From assembly GCF_000250985.1 (NCBI RefSeq), contig NW_013524646.1, forward strand, positions 531,913 through 595,912: a stretch of 64,000 bases of DNA, written 5' to 3'. Position numbers and translations under genes: made by a program. This DNA comes from Nematocida parisii ERTm1 (lineage: Eukaryota; Microsporidia). Below the pieces are notes generated by a model. The model was given only the letters and a program-made list of their open reading frames with translations, was not told where the DNA came from and did no database searches. This document shows, in pieces, positions 18,066 through 27,358 of the stretch; position 1 is the stretch's first letter; every line of letters starts with the position of its first letter.

Positions 18066-18450
18066 AATTTTAGCTTAGCTCGCATACCACACGATATTCT
18101 AATTATGAGAATTAAATCAATTAGATAGATTATAAAGATAAATGAAAGATCTTTAAAATCCACTAAAAATTCATAAAAAGCACCTAAATACTCAATACTT
18201 GAATGCGTAATAATTACAGTACTATTCTACTGAATTGTTTATTCAATATTTATGAAAATTTAGTATATTAATACAACAGAAATCATCAAATGTAGAATCT
18301 TCCGATTTAATGAACAGCAGAAGTACTAATTAAATTATAGAATATTTTACAGATAGAAATAGATCCTTACACAGAAATAAGTTAAAGCACGGACAAAGCA
18401 AAATTTAAGAAAATTATTAAAAATAGGTTATATGCATCACTTTATTCAAT
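18066..18450. other. intergenic, AT-rich, nothing recognised
   Basis: No gene, tRNA or repeat array seen. It lies between the GC-rich segment and the 3' end of the ArfGAP gene. Confidence 0.55.
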
Positions 18451-19260
18451 CTAATCCCATTTATCAAATGAAGGCTTTGAATGACCAGGCTTGGAAGGTT
18501 TTTCTTGTGAAGATTTCTTTGTTTCTTTACTTGTGTCTTTATCCTGTGTATGTCTATTTGTCTCTTTGCCTTTAATGTATTCAGAGAGTTGCTCACCTTT
18601 TTCTTTAATGATACTTGAGGCTGGTGTAAGAACTTTTTCTGATATGTGGCCAGAAAGTGTGCTTGTTGCATAACTAAAATACTCTGCTGCCCTGCCAAGC
18701 ATGTCTGTTATTCCTGACTGTACATTCTCCAGAGCAGGCATTGCCATGAAAGATGCTTGGTTATACATATTTATATAACTGCTCTGAGTACTTTCAGTGC
18801 TGCTGGATGCTGTGTGTTTGGCTGAATGTACATCTACCACAGGAGGAGAAGGAGTGGACTGTGGCTTCTTTCTTCTTTCCTTTGGTGAAGGCATGTTGCT
18901 TGCAGCTGCTTCTGGGAATATCTTTCTAACACTCTTCTTTAACTCTGCAGCATACTTTGCCATTTTCTTTGAAGTATACAATTCTTCTTTAGAAAGACTT
19001 TCCAGCTGGCTCTCTTCCACATACTCTAGAAATCGCTTATTACCGCCCAGCTCCATTGTTTTCTTCTCTGAGTCATTCCACATGTCCATGCTTAGACTCT
19101 TTACCATGCTCACTTTTACTCCGTATGATCGGTGTACACCAGCACAGTTTAGGCATAAAAATACTCCATACGTAATTGAGGCCCATTGGGGTCTGGTCAT
19201 ATTGCAGTCAACACATTTTTTATTCTCGTCTGTACTGGCAATTATTTCTTTTAAGCTCAT
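18451..19260 (-). CDS. GCS1: ArfGAP domain protein (ArfGAP1/Gcs1-like)
   Basis: 269 residues. The N-terminal ArfGAP domain (about 1-115) has the C4 zinc finger CVDC-x16-CLNC (from residue 16), then AGVHRSYGV with the catalytic arginine, and VKSLSMDMWN. It stimulates GTP hydrolysis on Arf, driving COPI coat turnover at the Golgi. The rest is a Ser/Thr/Lys-rich region with two short amphipathic-looking stretches (ALENVQSGITDMLGRAAEYF and following), similar to the ALPS/lipid-sensing tail of Gcs1/ArfGAP1, and a basic end. It is followed upstream by mtHsp70 in the same direction, 46 bp away. Confidence 0.88.
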   Translation of the reverse strand: MSLKEIIASTDENKKCVDCNMTRPQWASITYGVFLCLNCAGVHRSYGVKVSMVKSLSMDMWNDSEKKTMELGGNKRFLEYVEESQLESLSKEELYTSKKMAKYAAELKKSVRKIFPEAAASNMPSPKERRKKPQSTPSPPVVDVHSAKHTASSSTESTQSSYINMYNQASFMAMPALENVQSGITDMLGRAAEYFSYATSTLSGHISEKVLTPASSIIKEKGEQLSEYIKGKETNRHTQDKDTSKETKKSSQEKPSKPGHSKPSFDKWD

Positions 19261-19306
19261 GGTCTCTGTCCCAGATGGCTATTTTTTTGTTTTTAAATTA
19301 GTTTAT

Positions 19307-21247
19307 TTATTTATGGTTTCTCCAGACACTTCCTGCATCCTTTCTCAGATCCGACAAATGATATTCTATTTCTTCCTTTGTGGTAGAGGATTTCTTTATA
19401 AGACTTAAAAGATCAGATATTTTATTGTCTAATCTGTGGGAATCTTCTGCAGAAATCGGGCTTTTAAGACCTTTCCGTATTTCATGGTGTTGTTTGATAT
19501 ACTCTGACACTTTCTGTTTTGTTTCTATTAGAAGTTTTTCTTTTTCATCGAGAAGCCGTGAATCTTCTGCTTCTTTGATAAGAGACGCAATTTCTTCTTT
19601 TGAAAGACCGCCGGACGGTTTAATTGTAATATTTTGGCGCTTTTGTGTTTCTTTGTCTTTTGCTGTTACTGTAAACATTCCATTTGCATCTGCTTCAAAA
19701 GTGACCTCTATTTTTGGCACTCCTTTGGGAAGAGGAGGTATGCCTGAAAGGACTAACTCCCCTAGATATTTATTATGCGCGACTAGTGGCCTTTCTCCCT
19801 CATATATTTTTACTGTGACAGAGGACTGGCCATCTTCAGAGGTTGTAAAGGTTTGGGTTTTCTTGGTGGGTATGGAAGTGTTCTTTTCAACTACTTTACT
19901 GAAAATACCACCAAGAGTTTCTATTCCAAGACTGAGTGGCGCCACATCAATAAGTAAATAGTCCTGCATCTGTCCTGCAAGTATGCCTCCCTGCACAGCA
20001 GCACCTGCGGCTACTGCTTCATCTGGATTTACACCCGGCGTGATTGATTTTCCAAAGACCTTTTCAACGGCTTTTCTGATTGCAGGTATTTTTGTCATTC
20101 CACCAACAACAATTACATTACCAATTGCTCCTTTCTTAATATCTGCATCTAAAAGAGCTTCTTTGCAGGGCGATAGTGTTTTTTCAATTAGTGGAGAAAT
20201 CAACTCTTCAAACTCTCTTCTAGTAACACACAGAGGAATAGAGCCAGCAGATTTATTCTCCTCTGATGAAATGCCAGGTAAGTCTAGAGATACAGTGGCA
20301 TTCTCTTTTTCAGAGAGTGTACACTTGATTTGCTCAGAAATTTCTCTAACCTTTTGTACAGCAACAGGACTATTTCTAATTTGTATTTTATTCTCCTTCT
20401 CTACTTTGTCCAATAAGTAATTTGTAAGTGCTGCATCAAAATCCTCTCCTCCCAGGTGGCTGTTTCCGTTCGTGGCTTTCACCTCAAATATCCCGTCCTT
20501 TATCTCAAGTATTGATACGTCAAAAGTCCCCCCACCTAAATCGTATACTGCAACAGTTCCATCCTGTGAAGTATCTATGCCATATGAAAGAGCTGCAGCA
20601 GTAGGTTCGTTTATCACTCTTAGCACATTTAGCCCAGCAATCTCACCAGATACTTTTGTGGCCTGCCTCTGTGAGTCTGTGAAGTATGCAGGCACAGTTA
20701 TAACAGCCTTGTCTATCTTTTCTTTCAAAACATGCTCAACTGAATCCTTTAAATACTTGAGAACCGCTGCGCCTATTTGCTGTGGAGAGTGCGCCTTGCC
20801 ATCCACCTCAATCCATGCATCCCCGTTTGTGTGGGGTACAATCTTGTACGGGACAGTCTCCATGTGCTCAATAGTCTCTGGATCCGTATACTTTCTTCCC
20901 ATAAGCCGTTTAGATGAAGTAATAAGACCAAGTGGATTATTAAGAGCAGCCTTTTTTGCATCTTCTCCCACTAAAACATGCCCTTTATTGAATGCAACGG
21001 CAGATGGGGTAGTCCGCTTTCCCCGCATATTCTCTATGATTTTCGGATTTTTCCCATCTACTAGCACAGCAGCACATGAGTTAGTTGTTCCCAAGTCTAT
21101 GCCAAGAACCTTTTCAACGTATCCACGGGATATTTCACCACCCGTAAGAATTGTCTGTAGAATATTGCATGCACTGATAATATGTGAATTTTCTGTCTGA
21201 CCAGTTGCTCTGGCGAATATTCCAGCTATGTTTCTCTGTGCACCCAT
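19307..21247 (-). CDS. SSC1: mitochondrial-type Hsp70 (mitosomal)
   Basis: A 646-residue DnaK/mtHsp70. The ATPase domain starts with GIDLGTTNSCAAV (about 49-61), preceded by about 45 residues that may act as a weak targeting sequence. It also shows NEPTAAALSYG, VYDLGGGTFDVSILEI and VVGGMTKIPAI. The substrate domain has DVAPLSLGIETLGG, the mitochondrial/bacterial form. It lacks EEVD and KDEL tails, so it is neither cytosolic nor ER. The alpha-helical lid is somewhat short. In microsporidia this protein is the classical mitosome marker and serves import and Fe-S cluster transfer. Likely partners in the window are the Pam16-like and Jac1-like proteins. It is divergent from the Myb gene across 15 bp. 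Confidence 0.96.
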   Translation of the reverse strand: MGAQRNIAGIFARATGQTENSHIISACNILQTILTGGEISRGYVEKVLGIDLGTTNSCAAVLVDGKNPKIIENMRGKRTTPSAVAFNKGHVLVGEDAKKAALNNPLGLITSSKRLMGRKYTDPETIEHMETVPYKIVPHTNGDAWIEVDGKAHSPQQIGAAVLKYLKDSVEHVLKEKIDKAVITVPAYFTDSQRQATKVSGEIAGLNVLRVINEPTAAALSYGIDTSQDGTVAVYDLGGGTFDVSILEIKDGIFEVKATNGNSHLGGEDFDAALTNYLLDKVEKENKIQIRNSPVAVQKVREISEQIKCTLSEKENATVSLDLPGISSEENKSAGSIPLCVTRREFEELISPLIEKTLSPCKEALLDADIKKGAIGNVIVVGGMTKIPAIRKAVEKVFGKSITPGVNPDEAVAAGAAVQGGILAGQMQDYLLIDVAPLSLGIETLGGIFSKVVEKNTSIPTKKTQTFTTSEDGQSSVTVKIYEGERPLVAHNKYLGELVLSGIPPLPKGVPKIEVTFEADANGMFTVTAKDKETQKRQNITIKPSGGLSKEEIASLIKEAEDSRLLDEKEKLLIETKQKVSEYIKQHHEIRKGLKSPISAEDSHRLDNKISDLLSLIKKSSTTKEEIEYHLSDLRKDAGSVWRNHK

Positions 21248-21262
21248 TCGTAAATTTTTTCT
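21248..21262. promoter_or_regulatory. 15-bp divergent start spacer with AAATTTTTT
   Basis: TCGTAAATTTTTTCT between the mtHsp70 and SNAPC4-like ATGs. The core CGTAAATTTTTT is identical to the one between MCM8-like and NSA2 (36651-36662). Confidence 0.6.
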
Positions 21263-22321
21263 ATGGATGAAGATTTGCTGTTAAGTTTTTCAGATGGAAC
21301 ATCCAGCGGGCTAGAAGAAACTGCAATTCTAAAAATGAACAGAGAAATGCAGAATAAACTGCATGAAGAGTACTTAGACATTATGAGCAAACTGGATGTG
21401 CTGGTAATCTTAAGAAAGCAATTAGCAGAGCACAAAAAGAAAACAAAAAAGAAGAGGCTTCCTTCTGGCTTAAAAAAACCAGTGCATCAACACCTAACAG
21501 GGCACGCCGATCTAGAAACAAACCGGCCAACAGAAGGAGATAACATTCTTTCCCAAATAAATGCATATTTTATTGCAGAGAAAGTGTTCTTGCCGGATGT
21601 AAAGCATTCTGTATGGCCCATTGTATCTAAGCACATAGGGCGACCAGTTATAGAATGTATGGAATTATGGTACCACCCGCGCAATCCAGCGTATAGGCAG
21701 GATAAATTCCAGCCAGAGGAAGACAAAGAAATAAAAAAGAACAAGGAGAACTGGGAAGAAACCTGTAAAACCGTGAGGAGAGCGCCTATATCTGTATACT
21801 CCAGGTATTTAGAATTAGAAGGGAGTAAGCCTACTTCCCAGTGGACAGAGGAAGAAGACTTAAAACTCACACAATTAGTTCAATCAGAGGGGAAGAAGAG
21901 CTGGACAGAAATAGCCACAGATTTTGAGAATAAAACAGCAAAGCAGTGTATGTACAGGTACAAAAGAGTGCTAAACCCAATTATAAAACACGGGAAATGG
22001 TCAAAGAAAGAGGACGAAGCTCTTTTAGAAGGTGTGAGAATGCATAAAAAAGGTAACTGGAAAGAAGTGTGTAAATACGTTCCATCAAGGACACAATTCC
22101 AGTGCAGAGAAAGGTTTGTATATTATTTAGACCCAGCAAGGAACAACAGTCCATGGACGCCTGAGGAAGATGAAAAGCTTCTTAAAGCCATAAACGACTC
22201 AAAGAAGCCCGTGTGGAGTAAAGTAGCAAAAGAGCTAGCCGGGAGAACTGATAGACAGTGCAGAATTAGATATTTTCAAATTAATAGAAATAATTCAAAT
22301 TCGCCCGAAGCAACAGAATAA
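21263..22321 (+). CDS. Myb/SANT repeat protein, SNAPC4-like
   Basis: 352 residues. An N-terminal helical region (KMNREMQNKLHEEYLDIMSKLD) is followed by a degenerate repeat (HSVWPIVSKHIGRPVIECMELW) and by three good Myb repeats between about 190 and 345: QWTEEEDLKLTQLV, KWSKKEDEALLEGV and PWTPEEDEKLLKAI, each with its W-x(18-19)-W spacing. The order (degenerate repeats, then R-a to R-c) and the N-terminal helix resemble SNAPC4, the DNA-binding subunit of SNAPc, which recognises snRNA promoters. A generic Myb or a Bas1/Cdc5 relative is the alternative; the repeats do not look like Cdc5. It overlaps no other gene and shares its start region with mtHsp70. Confidence 0.65.
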   Translation: MDEDLLLSFSDGTSSGLEETAILKMNREMQNKLHEEYLDIMSKLDVLVILRKQLAEHKKKTKKKRLPSGLKKPVHQHLTGHADLETNRPTEGDNILSQINAYFIAEKVFLPDVKHSVWPIVSKHIGRPVIECMELWYHPRNPAYRQDKFQPEEDKEIKKNKENWEETCKTVRRAPISVYSRYLELEGSKPTSQWTEEEDLKLTQLVQSEGKKSWTEIATDFENKTAKQCMYRYKRVLNPIIKHGKWSKKEDEALLEGVRMHKKGNWKEVCKYVPSRTQFQCRERFVYYLDPARNNSPWTPEEDEKLLKAINDSKKPVWSKVAKELAGRTDRQCRIRYFQINRNNSNSPEATE

Positions 22322-22381
22322 AAATATGATGGAATTTATTTAAAGACGCATTTAATTAATCGAATAATAATTTTGTTTTGA

Positions 22382-24253
22382 ATGCCAGGGAACCACCGAC
22401 AGCTTGAGAATGCACTGAAGAAAATACGAGTGGATTTTCCTGAAATATTACAGGAGGGATACATTCCAGGGCCAGTTATACAGAAAATATCCATGTCAGA
22501 GAAGAAGAGCGAGGAGTTTGAGGATGCGTATCAGATGCTATTCGCAGGGATTGAGTCTTTAATAACAGAGAATACTGGGCCACTGAAGAATTCAGCGATA
22601 AAGTATCACCAAGTACACAAGGAAGTAAATACAGCAGCAGAGAATATTTCAGAGGTCAAGGCACATTTAAGCACACTTATTAGCACTGTTAAGAGCAATA
22701 ACATAGGGAAGTACATAGACAGTTTGAAAGAGGAACAGGTGCAGTATAAAAGAGATCTTGAAGAGTCAGAAATAAAGCAGGCACTTGCTGTTGACATAAT
22801 TTCAATAAGTGACATACACGCGGGAAGATTGAATGAAATAATGAACAATATCCAGTATGTAGAAGAGAAAGCAGTGCAGTCAGAGATTAAGTATTACACA
22901 GAGAACAGTCTTTGGAAGGCAAAGAAAGAGATAGAAACACGGATTAAAGACAGTTTACATGGTATAATTCGTATATCATCTATGGACATTCGGGTGCTAG
23001 AGAAGATTGCTGGGTGTGCACTTGTTGCTGTATATAATTCTGTTAATGAGCATATGGTAAAAATAATTAATGGTGTATCAAAGGAAATGCATGTGGCAAT
23101 GCATAAAAAGAAGGTAATCAATGGAGAGGATGAGTCACAAATACTTTCCAGGGGATTGGCGCAGTTTACATCTGAAGTGACTGCTTTACTGCACAATGTA
23201 CAGAGTATCTTGCATAAAAGACAGGAGGATTGTGCAGGGAATAAAAAGTACAGGTATAACACAGACTTATATGAAGAAATAAAATTGAATAGGAGTTCAC
23301 CAAAAAGAATGGCACAAATAACACTTCCACTGTACGACTCATCGGTAACTGAGAAAGATTTATTTGATAAGATTGTAGACTGGATCAGAAGGTTCTTAGT
23401 AGAGCTAACAAAGGAAGCTGTAAATACAGCAGAAGATGCCATGTCGTACAATATACAGCGGATAACCAGGCTAGACTCTGCAAATCTTATGTATAATGAA
23501 CTCTTTCAAAATAAGTACGGATTTCTTGCCAATAAAGAAAAACAAGCCGGTGGCGATCTTTTGCTTATGAATGTGCATTTGGTTAGATCAGAAGAATCAA
23601 TACTTATCGTGCACGGATGTGCGCTGCAGATTGCTGCTGTGGTTAGAGATGTACTCGCAGATGTACTCCCAACACATATTAATATATCCGAAAAGATCAG
23701 AGGAATTGAACCATCTAACTGCTTTAAAAACAGAAAGAAGATCCTAATGGATTTAGTTACTCGAGTGACAGAGCTTGAAAATACCGCAGACCACACTACG
23801 CCATTCCTGCAAAAGTATCAAAGAAGCGTGCAAAGAGTTATAATGACACTTTGCAAGTTCATAAAAATATCCATTACAGGACTGGAAATAAAAGTAGAAG
23901 AAATTGCAGAAGATGTACTGGAAAAACTTCTCCAGTCCATGAAAAGAGTGTTTAAAACCATATCTAAAGTACCTGATGTAGGCATTAATAATATTAGCTA
24001 CCACAAAGAATCTTCAATTTCTGTGGAGATAGAAAGATGGAATCATCCTCTGAACAAAGAAAGTGCATTTGGTCAGTCTATCTTCACAAACTGTACAAGT
24101 AGAAAATTCATTGCAATTTCTGAATTTATTCACTTACCAGAAGAAGTTCTTGTGCTAATTAGTCAAATACCTGCAATAAAAGAAAAAGAAATAAAATCAG
24201 AAGGAAAGTCAGAAGAGAAGTCGGAAGAGAAGTCAACCCCAGAAAAACCATAA
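22382..24253 (+). CDS. exocyst Sec8-like helical tethering protein
   Basis: 623 residues, almost all alpha-helical, no membrane segment. The N-terminus (about 40-130) resembles the Sec8/EXOC4 start: a segment around FEDAYQMLFAGIESLI, then a helix ending in VKAHLSTLISTV, comparable to the FEQTYKSLE and VRALKESL blocks. The rest is too diverged to align by eye. Sec8 is an exocyst subunit that tethers secretory vesicles. It ends in a low-complexity Lys/Ser/Glu tail (EGKSEEKSEEKS). A second open frame, shifted by -1, continues from this tail for 580 bp (24163-24744), so the true protein may be longer. Other tethering complexes (COG, GARP) remain possible. Confidence 0.5.
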   Translation: MPGNHRQLENALKKIRVDFPEILQEGYIPGPVIQKISMSEKKSEEFEDAYQMLFAGIESLITENTGPLKNSAIKYHQVHKEVNTAAENISEVKAHLSTLISTVKSNNIGKYIDSLKEEQVQYKRDLEESEIKQALAVDIISISDIHAGRLNEIMNNIQYVEEKAVQSEIKYYTENSLWKAKKEIETRIKDSLHGIIRISSMDIRVLEKIAGCALVAVYNSVNEHMVKIINGVSKEMHVAMHKKKVINGEDESQILSRGLAQFTSEVTALLHNVQSILHKRQEDCAGNKKYRYNTDLYEEIKLNRSSPKRMAQITLPLYDSSVTEKDLFDKIVDWIRRFLVELTKEAVNTAEDAMSYNIQRITRLDSANLMYNELFQNKYGFLANKEKQAGGDLLLMNVHLVRSEESILIVHGCALQIAAVVRDVLADVLPTHINISEKIRGIEPSNCFKNRKKILMDLVTRVTELENTADHTTPFLQKYQRSVQRVIMTLCKFIKISITGLEIKVEEIAEDVLEKLLQSMKRVFKTISKVPDVGINNISYHKESSISVEIERWNHPLNKESAFGQSIFTNCTSRKFIAISEFIHLPEEVLVLISQIPAIKEKEIKSEGKSEEKSEEKSTPEKP

Positions 24254-24291
24254 AAAGTAAAATTGAAATCTTACAAAGGGAATTCACACAG

Positions 24292-24744
24292 GTGTCTGGT
24301 GAAATATTTGGATGTTTTACTGTCCACCTTCTTTCTTTAGTAAAAACATCTCTTGACCAGCTTTTGATAAAGGGAGACATACTAGACAGAAAGTTAGAGC
24401 ACTTTTTACTACTGGATATCTACTTCATACAGAAAACCCGAAATATCATGATAGAGTATATTACAACGTATTTTATACTTCACATTGATAAATTTGCGAT
24501 ATACACAAGAACATCTACATTTAAGCAGGCAGTTCTCAGCATACAGCACAGCCTAGAAAGAAAAGAAGTAAAAAACGGCCTTAGAGATGCAAAGTACTTA
24601 CCAGTACACGTATTTTATATTCTGCCGTATTTAGAAAAGAAAGACAAACTTTTCGGAACTGGCCTCCTGGGAATATACAAGCAGAACAGACTCATATCAC
24701 AGAAAATCAGAGAAGTATTTGGAATTTCTGCAGATATTCTGTGA
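24292..24744 (+). CDS. helical ORF without ATG, possible frameshifted continuation of the Sec8-like gene
   Basis: An open frame from 24163 to 24744; 24292 is a GTG, and the first in-frame ATG is only at about 24448. The product is helical and protein-like (VHLLSLVKTSLDQL, AKYLPVHVFYILPYLEKK), and it follows the upstream gene on the same strand in the -1 frame. The lack of a normal start, together with the low-complexity A-rich junction (about 24180-24250), suggests either an indel (assembly or real) that split a single gene of about 780 codons, or a separate gene starting at 24448. I cannot decide from the sequence. Confidence 0.45.
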   Translation: MSGEIFGCFTVHLLSLVKTSLDQLLIKGDILDRKLEHFLLLDIYFIQKTRNIMIEYITTYFILHIDKFAIYTRTSTFKQAVLSIQHSLERKEVKNGLRDAKYLPVHVFYILPYLEKKDKLFGTGLLGIYKQNRLISQKIREVFGISADIL

Positions 24745-24896
24745 TCAGCTATAAAATATATTTTTACAGCATAGAAAAAATGTAATAAAAATTAAAAGCA
24801 TCCAAAATGAAATTTCATACAATACGATTTATTTCTATGCAAGTATTATACTGCAATAAAACAGAATTTGAAATTCTCAGTAGAGGAGTCCAGGAA

Positions 24897-25865
24897 TTAC
24901 ACTGGCTCAAGTAATCCTAAAAATGAAACATCTTCAAATAATGAAATGTCATCTGCTTCTTTTTCTGATGTACCTTTTAAGTAGACTCTTTGACCGCATG
25001 AAGGGTCTTTTACCACATGCATATTAAAAGTACATATTACTTTTGAGCAGATGTCAATGTGATCAATGACACCACTTTGCTTTTGTGCTAAGTATTGGAT
25101 ACATCCCTCCACTGTTTTATGCATCATCATTAGTTTATGCGCGGTTATTAGGCCGACTTTACTAATTCCGTTTGTGTAGTCACATCCGCACAAGGAAACA
25201 ATTTCCTTTAGCTGTGTGAGTAAGCATTTAGTGGGGATGGAGCATCTGGAAAGGATTCTTTCTCTGTCAAACATTTCTCCACCCTGTAGCTCATTTAGCT
25301 TGAACAGTACTTTATTAGCTCCATACACAATTAAGTCACTATCCTCAGTGGTGATACAGTCAATGTGTCCGTTCCTCTCCAAGTATACAAGTTGTGGATC
25401 TGCTTCATATGGTGCAGTCATATACGGAATGTTCATTTTCTTCAAAGCAATTGCAAGATTATTTACCATATCCACATCCACTTTCATGCATCTGCTCATT
25501 AAGGATTTGGCCTCGCGTAAGTTTCCTCTTTTAAGGAAGTACTCTACTTTCTTCTGTACTTCCGCCTTCTGTGCACGCCTCTTCTGATTTGTGTTCTTCT
25601 TCATTGGGTGCTCCTCCCCATCAAACACAAAAAACAACTCTATCCCGTGCGCAAGTAGTGCCTTGCACTTTTTAACACAGACACTTACGTACTTGTTTAT
25701 TACAGCAGGATCATTTGGCTTAAGATAAATATCAGCAGCATGCACTGTAATGGCTTTATACAGCCAAGAGTACCCATCCACCCCAATCTTAAGCCCCTTC
25801 AAATCAGACACTTCCACATATTCCATGTGGGGCTTGAGCATAGGCAATAAACCTGCAATTCCCAT
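24897..25865 (-). CDS. EXO1: exonuclease 1 (Rad2/XPG family)
   Basis: A 322-residue flap/5'-3' exonuclease. It opens with MGIAGLLPMLK and has VDGYSWLYKA, FFVFDGEEHPMKK, APYEADPQLVYLE and TEDSDLIVYGA, all in the EXO1 form (compare VDTYSWLHK and FVFDGGPLPMK); FEN1 would have a different N-terminus and a PCNA tail. The H2TH region is CGCDYTNGISKVGL. The long disordered C-terminal half of EXO1 (700-850 residues in yeast and man), which binds mismatch repair proteins, is missing, typical of microsporidian trimming. It acts in mismatch repair and end resection, the latter feeding RAD51, also present in this window. Confidence 0.93.
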   Translation of the reverse strand: MGIAGLLPMLKPHMEYVEVSDLKGLKIGVDGYSWLYKAITVHAADIYLKPNDPAVINKYVSVCVKKCKALLAHGIELFFVFDGEEHPMKKNTNQKRRAQKAEVQKKVEYFLKRGNLREAKSLMSRCMKVDVDMVNNLAIALKKMNIPYMTAPYEADPQLVYLERNGHIDCITTEDSDLIVYGANKVLFKLNELQGGEMFDRERILSRCSIPTKCLLTQLKEIVSLCGCDYTNGISKVGLITAHKLMMMHKTVEGCIQYLAQKQSGVIDHIDICSKVICTFNMHVVKDPSCGQRVYLKGTSEKEADDISLFEDVSFLGLLEPV

Positions 25866-26271
25866 GGGGAGGTAAATTAGAAATAATTTATAGTAAAGTG
25901 CCCGCCAAAATCAGAAGTAAGAAATATTCCAAATTGAACTAATTAACGTACTTATTACAGTTAATTACTCCTATTAGTATAAATATCACTACAATACCAT
26001 TATTCCCCATCAGATATAATATTTCAATATTTATCAAATATGCATACACCTAAAATAATAATTTTATAATATTTAATAGAATATTCCAGTCACTTTCATA
26101 TATACACTGTAATAATACTTTCTCATATTCTGAGGATAAGCTTATGCCCTGCTAAAATTAATATTTTTATACTTTGAATATTTAAGAAAAATTGCATAAA
26201 TTATTTTCAGAGAGTGCATAAATTTGCAATTTATAAAATACCGTTATAGTTATTTATTTAACCAGGAATTC
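25866..26271. other. intergenic, AT-rich, nothing recognised
   Basis: About 400 bp upstream of EXO1 and downstream of eL29. Only short A/T words (AATATT, ATTTATAAA). No ORF, tRNA or strong repeat. Confidence 0.6.
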
Positions 26272-26559
26272 TTATAAGTAAATTCCGTTGAGGGCCATCT
26301 TTCTGATTCCAATGGATTTTATCATTCTTCTTCTCTTAATTGCTGAATCTTCCATTTCCTTTGCGTACCTCTCCTCAAAGGACATCAGCTTCTTCTTGCC
26401 CACTGGGTATAACTGCTTCAGTTCATCTCTGGTCTCCTTCAGTGCTGCTGCTGGTACACCTCTGGTTGGAAGTTTCTGCCAGTCCTTTGGCTTGTAGATT
26501 CCATTTCTGTGTGCTTTTCTATTCTGGTTCTGATTTGTGTGGTTCTTTGACTTGGCCAT
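26272..26559 (-). CDS. RPL29: 60S ribosomal protein L29 (eL29)
   Basis: A 95-residue basic protein. The N-terminus [21 protein letters not shown] is the eL29 signature (compare [21 protein letters not shown]). The rest, with [25 protein letters not shown], extends the short fungal form. It is divergent from eS7 across about 200 bp, a pairing of two ribosomal protein genes that suggests shared regulation. Confidence 0.96.
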   Translation of the reverse strand: [95 protein letters not shown]

Positions 26560-26762
26560 TCTTCTTACCAGGGGATGAAAAATTAAATTAAAGTAAGAAA
26601 TTCAAAGAGTAAAATATAATCATAATCTTGGATTTTTTAACAGAATTAGTGCACTGAGTGTGGTTTACGGCATATTACACCGTAAATAATCAAAGTATCT
26701 TTATAATTGGGATTCTTTCAATTTTATCCCATTTTTATTTCTTTTATTTTTTACACCCTGTC

Positions 26763-27296
26763 ATGTCATTTAAGAGAGAAGATTCAAATACAACGCAGAA
26801 TAAACAAGTAGTGGATCTGATTCGTGCTGCAGTAAATAATGCAAGCATCCCAGAGGAAGAATATTCCACCGTAAAAGTAACTCCAATTCAAAAGGAAGGA
26901 ATTCTTACTACAACAGTTGCTGTTTCAGAGGGGATCATGGGAGCAATGAAAAAACAGAAAGCTGCACTTATTGAGAAGTTAGAAAGTGTTCTAAATGGGA
27001 CAGTGTTCATAATTAGAGATAGAAAGGTACAGATGGTAGAAGGAAAGGGGGGAAAGCAAGTTATACAGTCACCAATCACACATGCTGGATACCAAGAGAG
27101 AGTAGTCAATGATTTAGTTGCTCCTTCTCACATCGTAGATAGAAGAACCGTTATAAGAGAGGATGGGTCAAGACTTGAGAAGATGATCATCGAAGCTAAG
27201 CACAAGGATGAGTTTTCAAACAGATTTGAGCCAATGGGGGTAGTCTTTGAAGAGATGTTTGGAAAGAAGGCTCTTTTCATGGCCAATTACTATTAA
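26763..27296 (+). CDS. RPS7: 40S ribosomal protein S7 (eS7)
   Basis: A 177-residue protein. eS7 features are an N-terminal helix (VVDLIRAAVNNA), a VFIIRDRKVQM strand (compare VVFIAQRRIL), VVNDLVAPSHIVDRRTVIREDGSRLEKMII (compare [25 protein letters not shown]), and the closing F-x-MGVVFEEMFGKKALF (compare SGVYKKLTGKDVNF). The frame extends further upstream through hydrophobic codons, but the ATG at 26763 (MSFKRED) gives the expected N-terminus. Downstream, CCR4 starts 62 bp later. Confidence 0.93.
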   Translation: MSFKREDSNTTQNKQVVDLIRAAVNNASIPEEEYSTVKVTPIQKEGILTTTVAVSEGIMGAMKKQKAALIEKLESVLNGTVFIIRDRKVQMVEGKGGKQVIQSPITHAGYQERVVNDLVAPSHIVDRRTVIREDGSRLEKMIIEAKHKDEFSNRFEPMGVVFEEMFGKKALFMANYY

Positions 27297-27358
27297 ACCA
27301 ACTATTTTACGATTTCACTTTCTTTGGGTTTTTGTTTTCTTTCTTTTTGTTTTCTTCT

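Noticed and set aside
20472-21200. Long antisense frame across mtHsp70
   Set aside because: Antisense openness is common opposite conserved Hsp70 codons; it has no protein-like features of its own.
24180-24260. Programmed -1 frameshift site
   Set aside because: No convincing X-XXY-YYZ heptamer in the right phase and no clear downstream pseudoknot; an indel or separate gene is simpler.
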